A stretch of 64,000 nucleotides of DNA from an uncultured Lachnospiraceae bacterium (GTDB lineage: Bacteria; Bacillota; Clostridia; Lachnospirales; Lachnospiraceae): contig CAMXIK010000003.1 of assembly GCA_947243855.1 (NCBI GenBank), forward strand, positions 62,001 to 126,000, in the 5' to 3' direction. This document shows, piece after piece, positions 43,040-51,644 of the stretch. Both the position numbers and the translations under genes were made by a program. Every line of letters begins with the position of its first letter. Within the stretch, counting starts at the first letter, position 1. The notes beneath the pieces are model-generated. The model saw only the letters and a program-made list of their open reading frames with translations. It searched no databases and was not told the origin of the DNA.

Positions 43040-44989
43040 TTATCGTGTCACTCTGATCAGTTTGAGGTTTTCCCCATCGTTCTCTATGCGGTATAACACG
43101 CCGCTGGAAAAAGCCTCCCCCTGCGTCACCGCATCGAACACCGCATTCTCGTCTCCGCCTGTCTCCTCCGCATACAGATAAGAGGCATGGCTGGCCTGAA
43201 TCTGCCCGAGCGCCCACTCCGCGGACGCCTCGTCCAGTTTCATTTCCTTATGCACCACCGAGACGGGAGCCGCCAGATAGGCGGTGTAAATATTGTGAAA
43301 TTCAGGCGTGTCCGCTCCCCTGAAATAATACACCCGCGCCCGCTTGTCCGTTTGCAGCATCTGTATCGCTCCCAGAAACGCTTCCGCCTTTTCATCCACA
43401 TAGCCTTCGCGCTCGCGAAGCTGTTCTTCCGCATCGTCCCGGTAACCCACAAGTCCATCATAGCCAATCTGATAGTTGGCTGTCAATGCCACAAACAGGA
43501 TAAAACAAAGCGGTACGCCATACCGACGGACTATGGCGGGGTATTTTTCCCTGTCAAACAGCCGCTGCGCATGGTTCATCCAGACCTGCGAGAGAAACAA
43601 TAAGGTGCCGATCGTAAAAGGCGCCCCGTAACGCTCTATGGATAAAATCATGCCCGACGTATCTAAGTATTGTGTTTCCCCGGCAAAAATCGTAATATGC
43701 GCCAAAAAAATAATTCCGTAAAAAAGAGCGCCGCTGACCGTACAGAATCCGAGCATCAGCTTCCCCATCCGCACGGACAAAAGCTTCTTTTTCCAAAAAA
43801 ACAGGCAAAGCAGACAAATAACGAGATAACACCCGATGGGCGTCATGTCGATAAAAAAGCTTTTGGTTCTGTGCAGGGGCGACCCAAAAAACGCCCGCAG
43901 AAACGCCGCCGCATATTCGCCCATATATCCCGACAATCCGTACTCATCGGTGACCACATACTTCACCGCCGTGCTCGTGGAATTGGCCACCCGTCTCATC
44001 AGCAGACAAAACAACATCCATGAACCGCCCGTGACTGCTGGCAGCAGTATAACCGCCGCCAATCCAACGCGCCCTCTGCGTCTGCTTCCGTTTTCATACT
44101 GTGCCCCGCCGCCTTCGCACTGCGGCCTGCCCTCCACGAAATGCCGGTACAGCAGGAAAAAAATAAGCCCGAACATCGCCCACACAAACCCAATCGACTT
44201 GACTAATACAAGTACGCCCAGATAGAGCGCCAGTCTGCCGTAATAAAAGACCTCCGACTTCACTTCCCGATCCGTCACCGCATAGAGAAAACCGCCGTAA
44301 ATGCACGCCATCGTCAAATCGGCGCAAAACCCATAATATCCGAAATACTCTCCCACACTTGGAAACAGCCACAGGGCCGCCGCCATAAGGGCCATGAAAA
44401 AAATATTCTTCCCCTTCCACTTCTTCAACATCGGAAGCAGAAAGGCCAGATTCATCGTATAGTAGCCGGCAAAGGCCAATCCCTCCTGAAATTCATGGGG
44501 ATTCAGGTGCAAAAACCACCACTTGATCATCTGCGAACCCGGCGGATAATCGCCAAAGGCAGGCGCCACATTCCCGTATTTGCCCGCGAACCCATTGGAA
44601 AAATAAAGCGCCCTCGCGTCCACCGCCCAGAAATTAAAATCGTCCCACCAGGTCACCATCTTTGCAGAAACGCTAACCGCCACCACTGCCAAAAGAATGG
44701 CCGTCATAATAAACGACGGTTGTGTCATATCGTGGAAACACCGGGCGAGCGTCTCCTTCCGCTCCTCTTTTTTCCGGGTCACAAACCACAGGGCCGCCAG
44801 ACCAGAAACGAGAACCGCTATCCCGTCAATCCATGGCAGGCAACGAAAAAACGCCAGCACATACAGCGCCAGCGTCAGTCCGCAGACAAACACAGGCAGG
44901 GCTTCCACCAGACTGACGCGGAAGCGCCATGCCAAAAACAAAATACAGATCAAAACCGCCAAAATGTGCAAAAACGCCATCAACTGCAC
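43040..44989 (-). CDS. Large GT-C-like membrane glycosyltransferase candidate
   Basis: 649 aa with about 12 membrane segments and a C-terminal soluble part. The first outer loop has MVTWWDDFNFWAVDARALYF, an acidic pair typical of GT-C enzymes that use lipid-phosphate sugars, then YPPGSQMIKWWF. It is followed at 23 bp by the GT2-GtrA fusion, so both probably form a Gtr-like system that modifies a surface glycan; this is inference. I propose GTG at 44989 (VQLMAFLHI) as start: it stands 6 nt after GGAGG and one base after the hpf stop codon. Confidence 0.65.
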   Translation of the reverse strand: MQLMAFLHILAVLICILFLAWRFRVSLVEALPVFVCGLTLALYVLAFFRCLPWIDGIAVLVSGLAALWFVTRKKEERKETLARCFHDMTQPSFIMTAILLAVVAVSVSAKMVTWWDDFNFWAVDARALYFSNGFAGKYGNVAPAFGDYPPGSQMIKWWFLHLNPHEFQEGLAFAGYYTMNLAFLLPMLKKWKGKNIFFMALMAAALWLFPSVGEYFGYYGFCADLTMACIYGGFLYAVTDREVKSEVFYYGRLALYLGVLVLVKSIGFVWAMFGLIFFLLYRHFVEGRPQCEGGGAQYENGSRRRGRVGLAAVILLPAVTGGSWMLFCLLMRRVANSTSTAVKYVVTDEYGLSGYMGEYAAAFLRAFFGSPLHRTKSFFIDMTPIGCYLVICLLCLFFWKKKLLSVRMGKLMLGFCTVSGALFYGIIFLAHITIFAGETQYLDTSGMILSIERYGAPFTIGTLLFLSQVWMNHAQRLFDREKYPAIVRRYGVPLCFILFVALTANYQIGYDGLVGYRDDAEEQLREREGYVDEKAEAFLGAIQMLQTDKRARVYYFRGADTPEFHNIYTAYLAAPVSVVHKEMKLDEASAEWALGQIQASHASYLYAEETGGDENAVFDAVTQGEAFSSGVLYRIENDGENLKLIRVTR

Positions 44990-44990
44990 A

Positions 44991-45518
44991 CTATACCTCC
45001 GGCTCAATCAAGCCATAGGTATTTCCCTTTCTCTTGTAAACCACATTGACCTGATCCGTCTCTGCATTACAGAATACAAAGAAATTATGTCCCAAAAGCT
45101 CCATCTGCACGCAGGCGTCTTCGGGATACATCGGCTTGATATCGAACTTTTTCGTACGGATAATCTGCACTTCCTCGTCATCCATGTACTCTTTCTCAAT
45201 AAACTCCTGACGGAAAGCGCCCGAACCCTGTTTCTTATCTACCAGCTTATTTTTATATTTCTTAAGCTGCCTTTCAATGATCTCCTCCACCAAATCAATG
45301 GACACATACATATCGCTGCTGACCTGTTCGGAACGAATGATATTGCCCTTTACCGGGATCGTAACCTCGATCTTCTGACGATCCTTCTCCACGCTGAGCG
45401 TAACGTGTACTTCCGTATCTTCGGTAAAAAATTTCTCTAATTTACCGATTTTATCCTCGACTGCTGCCCGCAGTCCGGGTGTTACCTCGATATTTTTTCC
45501 AACGATGTTAAACTTCAT
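44991..45518 (-). CDS. hpf: Ribosome hibernation promoting factor, long form
   Basis: 175 aa. N-terminal RaiA/HPF domain (MKFNIVGKNIEVTPGLR, VEDKIGKLEKFF) and the C-terminal dimerisation domain with IIRTKKFDIKPMYPEDACVQMELLGHNFFVF, read in pieces KFDIKPMYPEDA and ELLGHNFFVF. The long form joins 70S ribosomes into inactive 100S dimers in stationary phase. I take the ATG at 45518; an ATG nine bases earlier is possible. It is immediately followed by the glycosyltransferase genes. Confidence 0.96.
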   Translation of the reverse strand: MKFNIVGKNIEVTPGLRAAVEDKIGKLEKFFTEDTEVHVTLSVEKDRQKIEVTIPVKGNIIRSEQVSSDMYVSIDLVEEIIERQLKKYKNKLVDKKQGSGAFRQEFIEKEYMDDEEVQIIRTKKFDIKPMYPEDACVQMELLGHNFFVFCNAETDQVNVVYKRKGNTYGLIEPEV

Positions 45519-45624
45519 TTTCATCATCCCTTTCCTGTTCGGATTTGTTGAGACAAGTATACCATATGTTGTGCTTTGATTGCAATAGCATACATGACAT
45601 ACCGTCTCTGCTTCTTCTGACTCT

Positions 45625-45663
45625 GCTTATGCGCGCAAAAAAAGGCGATCCCGAAGGACCGCC
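45625..45663 (-). terminator. Terminator of the NlpC/P60 gene, with trailing repeated word
   Basis: 8-bp stem GGCGGTCC-TTCG-GGATCGCC then TTTTTTT on the minus strand. After the T run stands GCGCGCATAAGC; the 18-bp plus-strand word GCTTATGCGCGCAAAAAA is identical to 40176-40193. Confidence 0.9.
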
Positions 45664-45679
45664 TCCCGCTTTTTTCTTT

Positions 45680-47077
45680 TTAAAGGATTCTCCTGATGGA
45701 GAGAATGGAGCGGTAATTTGCATTCGATACGATAATGCCTGTTCTGGAAGTGGAAGCATGTACGATCTGTCCATTGCCCGCATAAATGCCCACATGTCCC
45801 GAATAGCAGATGAGATCGCCGGGCTGCGCATTCTCCAAACCGTTTACGGCTGCGCCCACACTTCTGTCCGCCGCCGAAGAATGAGGCAGACTCACGCCAA
45901 AGTTTTTATACACGCTCATGACGAAACCGGAGCAGTCCGCACCGTTTGTGAGGCTGGTGCCGCCGTAAACATAAGGATTACCCACAAACTGTTTCGCAAA
46001 CTGTACCACGTCGCTGCCCGTGCTTCCTGTCGGGTTCGCATAGGTCTTGCCGCCCTCTTCGCTCTTTTTACCGGAAGCGGCATTTTCCGCCGTCTTTTTC
46101 TTCGCAGCCGCTCTTGCCGCTTTTCTAGCCTCTTCTTCCTTGGCGAGTCTTGCCTTCTCTTCCGCGATAGACTCCGCCTTCACAAACTCTGTGGAAAGCG
46201 TGACATAATCGGTAGAAACATAGCCGTCGCCTTCCTCGATATTTACTTTCACCCAGCCGTCCAGTTCCTCTGTGACGATCAGTTCATCCTCAATCGGTAC
46301 TAAACCAAGAACCGTCTCTTCCAAACCGGGCTGCTCACGCACCTTAAGGGTCGTAGTCGTCACGGTCGCAATACGGGTTCCCACTTCTTTTGCATAATCA
46401 ACAGCGTCGTCGCCAGTCACGCAGAACTCGCCTTTCACATACCCTTCCACGGAGCCGGAGCTGATCTTATACCAGCCGTCCTCCTCCTCGATGAAGCTGC
46501 CGACGGACTTATTATAAAGCTTGCCGACAATCTCGCCTTCCTCGCTGGGAATGTCGCGCACATTCACATAATCGTTCACCTTCGCGATCACCAGATTCTT
46601 AAAGCTCTCCTCTTCCTCGGACAGACCTTCGCCCGCCGCTTCCCTTAAATCTCTGGTGTAACCCTCGCTGACCAATACCGTATCAATAATCTTCTTCTCA
46701 GTAGATTTTCTGCTGATCCCATCGGATGTGCTGGCAAGATCGGAGAACGCGCCCACCTGAGCGCTTCCTACGCTGATGCTTCCCGCCTCAAAAGCTTCGT
46801 CCTCATCTTCCAGCTCTGCATCGTTCTTTTCTGGATCTTCATCATCCCCGGACTCTTCCTTCATGGAAGCTTCCATTTCCGCTTCTTCCTTATCGGCTTC
46901 CTCTTTCACGGAAGAAAGGGAATTCGACTTTTCTTCCTCCTGAAGGAAAAATTCTATGCCGGCCGAAGGCAGAACGCTTGCCACGTTTCCCGTAGCCTCC
47001 GCCTCAATTCCGGCGCTGGTAAATCCTATGACTGCCGCCAGAGCACATGCTGTTACTTTCAGATTGTTTTTCTTCAT
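45680..47077 (-). CDS. Secreted NlpC/P60 peptidoglycan hydrolase with SH3 domains
   Basis: 465 aa. Signal peptide MKKNNLKVTACALAAVIGF. An acidic linker rich in Glu, Asp and Ser follows, then two bacterial SH3 domains (DYVNVRDIPSEEGEIVGKL; TTLKVREQPGLEETVLGLV), a Lys/Ala helical spacer (ARKAARAAAKKKTAENAAS) and the NlpC/P60 domain with ADCSGFVMSVYKNF (catalytic Cys), GDLICYSGHVGIYAG (His) and the downstream His in QIVHAST. It cuts D-glutamyl peptides in the wall. Its promoter is followed by a perfect WalR-type box. Confidence 0.93.
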   Translation of the reverse strand: MKKNNLKVTACALAAVIGFTSAGIEAEATGNVASVLPSAGIEFFLQEEEKSNSLSSVKEEADKEEAEMEASMKEESGDDEDPEKNDAELEDEDEAFEAGSISVGSAQVGAFSDLASTSDGISRKSTEKKIIDTVLVSEGYTRDLREAAGEGLSEEEESFKNLVIAKVNDYVNVRDIPSEEGEIVGKLYNKSVGSFIEEEDGWYKISSGSVEGYVKGEFCVTGDDAVDYAKEVGTRIATVTTTTLKVREQPGLEETVLGLVPIEDELIVTEELDGWVKVNIEEGDGYVSTDYVTLSTEFVKAESIAEEKARLAKEEEARKAARAAAKKKTAENAASGKKSEEGGKTYANPTGSTGSDVVQFAKQFVGNPYVYGGTSLTNGADCSGFVMSVYKNFGVSLPHSSAADRSVGAAVNGLENAQPGDLICYSGHVGIYAGNGQIVHASTSRTGIIVSNANYRSILSIRRIL

Positions 47078-47094
47078 AAAAAACACCTCATTTG

Positions 47095-47111
47095 TTACAG
47101 AATTGTTACAT
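47095..47111 (-). promoter_or_regulatory. WalR-type box at the NlpC/P60 gene
   Basis: Minus-strand TGTAAC-AATTC-TGTAAC fits the WalR (YycF) consensus TGTWAH-N5-TGTWAH exactly. It lies 10 bp after the -10 and before the ribosome binding site. Confidence 0.65.
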
Positions 47112-47120
47112 CTGGCTATA

Positions 47121-47149
47121 ATATATCATCGGCTATACGTTTTGTCAAC
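47121..47149 (-). promoter_or_regulatory. Promoter of the NlpC/P60 gene
   Basis: Minus strand: -35 TTGACA (47144-47149), 17-bp spacer, -10 TATATT (47121-47126). Confidence 0.8.
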
Positions 47150-47294
47150 CACAGCATCTACTATAAAAAGGCACGTCCATACCCAAGTTATTGTGTTTTT
47201 TCCACAAAAATACGCCTTCCTTGACAGATGGGCTGTAAAAATTATGTCAAATTCTCCCTTATATGCAAAATAATAGTTTGTAACATTTTCGTAA

Positions 47295-48215
47295 TCATTC
47301 TATTGCGAAAGTAAGATATTTCTCTGCGGAAGCCACCGCGCATGCGCCGTCGGATACCGCCGTCACAATCTGGCGGAGGGTTTTTGTACGGATATCCCCC
47401 GCCGCAAAAATACCCGGAATATTCGTGGCGCAGTCCTCCCCCGCAATGATATAGCCGTTTTCGTCACAGGACACCGTCCCCCTATAGGCTTCCGTATTCG
47501 GCTTCATTCCTACTGCAATAAAAACTCCCTCCACCGGAAGTTCCCGTGTGCCGTCCTCCTTGATCCGGCGAACCGTGATCCCCTCCACCAGATCGCTTCC
47601 ATTAATGGACTGCAAGGCGCTGTCCCAGAGAACCTCCACATTCTCACAGGAAAACAATTTGTTCTGCAAGCTCTTCGCCGCCCGCAAGCTGTCGCGTCTA
47701 TGGATCAGATAAACCTTCCTGCACAGCGCGGCAAGATAAACGGCGTCCTCCACCGCCACGTCGCCGCCGCCGACCACTGCCACATCCCTCTTCTTAAAAA
47801 AAGCGCCGTCACAGGTAGCACAGTAAGAGACCCCTTGTCCCCTAAGGCTGTCCTCACCCGGCACACCAAGCTTCGCATGTTCCGCGCCGCCCGCAAGAAT
47901 CAGCGCCCGCGCCTCATATCTTGCGCCGTCCGCCATCTCCACGGTCTTTTTTTCCTTTTCATCGTGAATCGAAACCACTCTCCCGCCCTGAAACGTTACG
48001 CCAAGGGCGTCCGCATGCTGACGGAATTTTTGTCCCAGCTCAAACCCGCTGATTCCCTGCATCCCTAAATAATTGTCAACCTCGGAGGTATCGATTACCT
48101 GCCCGCCTCCCATGGGAGTCTGTTCGAGTACCATAAGGTTAAGGCCCGCCCGTATCCCGTAAACTGCCGCCGAAAGCCCCGCGGGGCCTGCGCCGATTAT
48201 AATCAGATCATACAT
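47295..48215 (-). CDS. trxB: Thioredoxin-disulfide reductase
   Basis: 306 aa flavoprotein. FAD motif IIGAGPAGLSAAVY, redox-active CATC in SYCATCDGAFF, NADPH motif AVVGGGDVAVEDAVY and the closing FAAGDIR. It reduces thioredoxin with NADPH in the cytoplasm. It is single, divergent from the SDR gene. The 220 bp after it hold the NlpC/P60 promoter and no further gene. Confidence 0.96.
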   Translation of the reverse strand: MYDLIIIGAGPAGLSAAVYGIRAGLNLMVLEQTPMGGGQVIDTSEVDNYLGMQGISGFELGQKFRQHADALGVTFQGGRVVSIHDEKEKKTVEMADGARYEARALILAGGAEHAKLGVPGEDSLRGQGVSYCATCDGAFFKKRDVAVVGGGDVAVEDAVYLAALCRKVYLIHRRDSLRAAKSLQNKLFSCENVEVLWDSALQSINGSDLVEGITVRRIKEDGTRELPVEGVFIAVGMKPNTEAYRGTVSCDENGYIIAGEDCATNIPGIFAAGDIRTKTLRQIVTAVSDGACAVASAEKYLTFAIE

Positions 48216-48330
48216 AAATGATGCTCCTTTCCCATCTTACCTATTTATTATTTATTATTCGCCGCCTGCTTTATTTCAACCGCCAACTATTATATAATAT
48301 AGACAAAACCCCTGAAAGGAATAACCGCCC

Positions 48331-49068
48331 ATGCAGCAGACACCCATCCCGAAAATCGCGCTCGTTACTGGCGCCTCCCGCGGAATCGGCCGCGCGATCG
48401 CAGAGGCTCTCGCCGCGGAAGGATACCGCCTGTATCTCACATGTAAAAGTTCCGAAGCAGAACTGACACAACTGTCAAACCAACTGTCAGAACGCTGTCA
48501 TGTCGAATGTACGCCTATTTTAGCGGATATAGGCGACCCGCAGGCGGTAGACTGGCTTTTTTCCCAAATCGAAGACTTGACTCTTTTAGTCAACAATGCC
48601 GGTATCTCCCACATCGGACTTCTCCATCAAATGTCCGTCCCAGAATGGCAGCGCCTCATGGACGTAAACTTAAACGCGCTTTTCTATACCTGCCGTCTGG
48701 CAGTTCCCCTGATGTTACAGCGCCATGCCGGGAAAATCATTAACATTTCCTCCGTTTGGGGCAACAGCGGCGCATCCATGGAAGTGGCCTACTCCGCCTC
48801 CAAAGGCGGCGTAAACGCCTTTACCAAAGCGCTGGCAAAAGAACTGGCTCCCAGCGGTATTCAGGTCAACGCCATCGCCTGCGGCGTAATCGACACCGAC
48901 ATGAACCGCCATTTCTCCACAGAGGAAATGGAAGCGCTGCGATGCGAAATACCCGCCGACCGTATCGGTCAACCGAGGGAAGCTGCCGAACTTGTATGCT
49001 CGCTCCTACACGCCCCCTCCTATCTGACGGGACAGGTGATTACTCTGGACGGGGGGTGGCAAACGTAA
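48331..49068 (+). CDS. SDR family oxidoreductase (FabG-like)
   Basis: 245 aa. TGASRGIGRAIAEAL binds NADP, NNAGISHIG follows, the catalytic tetrad is seen as ISSVWGN with YSASKGGVNAF, and the end YLTGQVITLDGGW is typical of FabG-type 3-oxoacyl-ACP reductases. It is not near other fatty-acid genes, so the substrate could be another keto compound. A weak promoter with -10 TATAAT (near 48292) lies upstream. Confidence 0.88.
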   Translation: MQQTPIPKIALVTGASRGIGRAIAEALAAEGYRLYLTCKSSEAELTQLSNQLSERCHVECTPILADIGDPQAVDWLFSQIEDLTLLVNNAGISHIGLLHQMSVPEWQRLMDVNLNALFYTCRLAVPLMLQRHAGKIINISSVWGNSGASMEVAYSASKGGVNAFTKALAKELAPSGIQVNAIACGVIDTDMNRHFSTEEMEALRCEIPADRIGQPREAAELVCSLLHAPSYLTGQVITLDGGWQT

Positions 49069-49085
49069 GGGCATTATCCGCAGAC

Positions 49086-50429
49086 TCACTCCTGCAGTCT
49101 CCGCATCTGGGAAAACCAGCTCCCCACTAACACCACATCCGCGCCAAGCCAGGCGGCGATCTCCGCAAAGAAAATTCCGACCTCCCCCAAAAGCATAGGG
49201 AGAAAAATCACAGACAAGGTACGCATCACAAACTCCGCCACACCCGACAGCATGGGCAGCACCGTATTACCCATCCCTTGAAGCGCGGACCGGGTCACAT
49301 GCAGAACATAGAGAACAGGCAGACATACGCTCATAACCGCCAGATAAAAATAAGCGATCTGCATGGTCTGTTCCACCACCTCCGGCGTACCCGAAATAAA
49401 AAGACCCAAAAGCAATTTTCCAAAGACAAGCATACACACCGCAATTGCGGCGGAGGTAAGCATGGCAATTCCCATGGCCGCGCGCATACCGCTGCGCACC
49501 CGGTCCATTTTGCCCGCGCCCAGATTCTGTCCCACATAAGTCACCATGGCATAGCCGTAGGATGTGCCAGCAATCTCCAACAAGCCGTAAAGCTTATTCG
49601 TGGCAGTAAAGCCAGCGATAAAAATAACGCCGTAGCCGTTCACCACAAACTGTACAATCATGCCGCCGATGGCAATGATTCCGTTTTGGAACGCCATGGG
49701 CAGTCCCAGCATAAAAAGCCTTGCCGAGAGTTCTCTCTCCAACCGGAAATCTGTCTTCCCAAGTTTCAGGAAGGATATCCTTTTAATATGGAAGAAACAG
49801 AATGCGCTCGATACCGCCTGCGCAATCAAAGTGGCTGCCGCCGCGCCCGCAATTCCCCATCCAAACCCCAGCACAAACAGATAATCGAGCACGATATTGG
49901 TCAGGGAGGCCACGATCATAGCGTTTAACGGCGTCCTGCTGTCCCCCAGAGAACGCAGAATGCAGGCCAACAGATTATAAAGCATCACAATCGGCACGCC
50001 CGCAAACATAATCCGCAGATAAAGCAGCGAATAGCCCATGATCTCCTGCGGCGTCTGCAAAAGCTGTAAAACGGGCCTTGCAAAAAACTGTCCCGCCGCC
50101 AAAAGAAAAACAGCGGAAAGCATGGACAGCACCGCCGCGCTGCCCACGCTCTTTTTCAATTCCTCCATCCTCTCCGCGCCAAACTCCTGCGCCATACGGA
50201 TGCCGAATCCCTGCGTCAGTCCCTGAATCACGCCAAGCATGAGCCAGTTAAGCCAGTCGGAGGCTCCCACCGCCGCCAGCGCGTTCACACCCAAATATTT
50301 TCCCACCACCATGGTGTCCACCACGGTATATAGCTGCTGAAAAACATTCCCAGCCACCAGAGAAAGCGAAAAGGCCAGAATCAATTTCGCCGGCTTTCCG
50401 GTCGTCATATTTTTTACATGTGCCGCCAT
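49086..50429 (-). CDS. MATE family efflux transporter
   Basis: 447 aa, 12 membrane segments in two similar halves. N-terminal block PAKLILAFSLSLVAGNVFQQ then DTMVVGKYLGVNALAAVGASD is typical; the second half has YVGQNLGAGKMDRVRSGMRA. It is 2 bp downstream of the YitT gene, so both are in one transcript. Substrate unknown. Confidence 0.92.
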   Translation of the reverse strand: MAAHVKNMTTGKPAKLILAFSLSLVAGNVFQQLYTVVDTMVVGKYLGVNALAAVGASDWLNWLMLGVIQGLTQGFGIRMAQEFGAERMEELKKSVGSAAVLSMLSAVFLLAAGQFFARPVLQLLQTPQEIMGYSLLYLRIMFAGVPIVMLYNLLACILRSLGDSRTPLNAMIVASLTNIVLDYLFVLGFGWGIAGAAAATLIAQAVSSAFCFFHIKRISFLKLGKTDFRLERELSARLFMLGLPMAFQNGIIAIGGMIVQFVVNGYGVIFIAGFTATNKLYGLLEIAGTSYGYAMVTYVGQNLGAGKMDRVRSGMRAAMGIAMLTSAAIAVCMLVFGKLLLGLFISGTPEVVEQTMQIAYFYLAVMSVCLPVLYVLHVTRSALQGMGNTVLPMLSGVAEFVMRTLSVIFLPMLLGEVGIFFAEIAAWLGADVVLVGSWFSQMRRLQE

Positions 50430-50431
50430 TC

Positions 50432-51286
50432 TCAGATAAACCTCTTAAACCCTTTCCCCATAATCTCACTGCTTTTCATCGCCATGAGAAAGGCTCCTTC
50501 ATCGACTTGCTGGATATAGCGTTCCAAAAGCACCGCCTGCTTAGGCCCCACCACTGTGAGAATCACCGATCTGTCCTTGTGGGTGTATGCGCCCTCCGCA
50601 TGGTAAAACGTAGCGCTGCGATGCAGTTCGTTCATAATAAAATCGCAGATCGGCTCCGGTTTACTGCAGATAATCGTCAGATATTTATTCATCTTCATGC
50701 GCTCGATCGCCTTATCGATCAAAAGCGTTTTCGCCAATAATCCAAAAACGGAAAATAACCCCGTCCTGATATCAAAGACAAAGCAGGCCGCCACCACGAT
50801 CAAAGCGTCTACCGCCATCAGCGCCGCCGAGATATCCATGGTGGAGTGCTTGCGCAGAATCATGGCGATGATATCCGTCCCGCCGCCGCAGGTATCCTCG
50901 TAAAACAACAAGGCGGAAGCCATGGCCGGCAGGGCGATGGCATAAAGAAGCTCCAGCATCGTCTCGTTTGTGAGCGGCGCGCTCATGGGAAACAGCGCTT
51001 CCATAACATTCAGCAGCAAAGACGAAACCACCGTCACATAAGCTGTCTTAAATCCGAAATCCCTTCCCAAAAACAGAAAACCGACTACCAAAAGAACCGT
51101 ATTAAAAAACAGGTTAATCTGGGACGCCGTAAAGGGCAGAAACGGCGTAATCACCACCGCCAGACCGGATATCCCCCCGAAAGAAAAATGATTTGGGAAT
51201 TTAAAAACATAGATTCCGATATCCATCAGAATCACCGCAACGGTAATGATCACGTATTCCCTGATTGTCCGTCCGTATTTTTTCAT
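50432..51286 (-). CDS. YitT family membrane protein (DUF161/DUF2179)
   Basis: 284 aa. Five to six membrane segments in the first 190 residues (YVIITVAVILMDIGIYVF, FSFGGISGLAVVITPF, DTCGGGTDIIAMIL), then the soluble DUF2179 domain (YLTIICSKPEPICDFIMNE, RSVILTVVGPKQAVLLERY). The role of this common Firmicute family is not firmly known. It is followed closely by a MATE gene. Confidence 0.9.
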   Translation of the reverse strand: MKKYGRTIREYVIITVAVILMDIGIYVFKFPNHFSFGGISGLAVVITPFLPFTASQINLFFNTVLLVVGFLFLGRDFGFKTAYVTVVSSLLLNVMEALFPMSAPLTNETMLELLYAIALPAMASALLFYEDTCGGGTDIIAMILRKHSTMDISAALMAVDALIVVAACFVFDIRTGLFSVFGLLAKTLLIDKAIERMKMNKYLTIICSKPEPICDFIMNELHRSATFYHAEGAYTHKDRSVILTVVGPKQAVLLERYIQQVDEGAFLMAMKSSEIMGKGFKRFI

Positions 51287-51330
51287 CTGCTGTCCCCCGT
51301 CCCGCTTTCCAGACTCTGCTTATTCACGAA

Positions 51331-51363
51331 AGAAGCCGGAATGGCACTGTCATTCCGGCTTCT
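51331..51363 (-). terminator. Terminator of the tRNA pair
   Basis: 13-bp perfect stem AGAAGCCGGAATG / CATTCCGGCTTCT, 7-nt loop. The T tract is short (TTTCG). ATAAGCAGAGTC follows, the same word as after the NlpC/P60 terminator. Confidence 0.7.
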
Positions 51364-51378
51364 CGTCTTAAAAAACAA

Positions 51379-51452
51379 TGGAAGCAATGGGGCTCGAACC
51401 CATGACCTCTCGCGTGTGAGGCGAACGCTCATCCCGGCTGAGCTATGCTTCC
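51379..51452 (-). tRNA. tRNA-Val, anticodon CAC
   Basis: A full cloverleaf is read on the minus strand: acceptor GGAAGCA / TGCTTCC, D stem GCTC/GAGC, anticodon stem TTCGC/GCGAG with loop CTCACAC, and T stem ATGGG/CCCAT with loop TTCGAGC. The anticodon reads GTG valine codons. CCA is not encoded. Confidence 0.92.
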
Positions 51453-51456
51453 AAAG

Positions 51457-51529
51457 TGGAGATAGGGGGACTCGAACCCCTGACCTATACGTTGCGAACG
51501 TATCGCTCTCCCAACTGAGCTATATCCCC
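51457..51529 (-). tRNA. tRNA-Ala, anticodon CGC
   Basis: Minus-strand cloverleaf with acceptor GGGGATA / TATCTCC including the G3-U70 pair that marks alanine tRNAs. The anticodon stem is ATACG/CGTAT with loop TTCGCAA, and the T stem AGGGG/CCCCT-type. It reads GCG. No encoded CCA. It stands 4 nt before tRNA-Val in the same transcript. Confidence 0.9.
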
Positions 51530-51538
51530 TTGAGAAAA

Positions 51539-51566
51539 ATTATACCATGGGACAAAGAAAAATCAA
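51539..51566 (-). promoter_or_regulatory. Promoter of the tRNA pair
   Basis: Minus strand: -35 TTGATT (51561-51566), 16-bp spacer, extended -10 TGG-TATAAT (51539-51544), 10 bp before tRNA-Ala. Confidence 0.75.
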
Positions 51567-51577
51567 GAAAAATTTCG

Positions 51578-51606
51578 TTGGATTTTAGCGCCTAGTCCTG
51601 TATGAT
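51578..51606 (+). promoter_or_regulatory. Promoter of the pectinesterase gene
   Basis: -35 TTGGAT (51578-51583), 17-bp spacer, -10 TATGAT (51601-51606). It is back to back with the tRNA promoter. Confidence 0.55.
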
Positions 51607-51644
51607 AAAAGAAGTGAAGAAGACGATAAAAACAGGAGGCGTAT

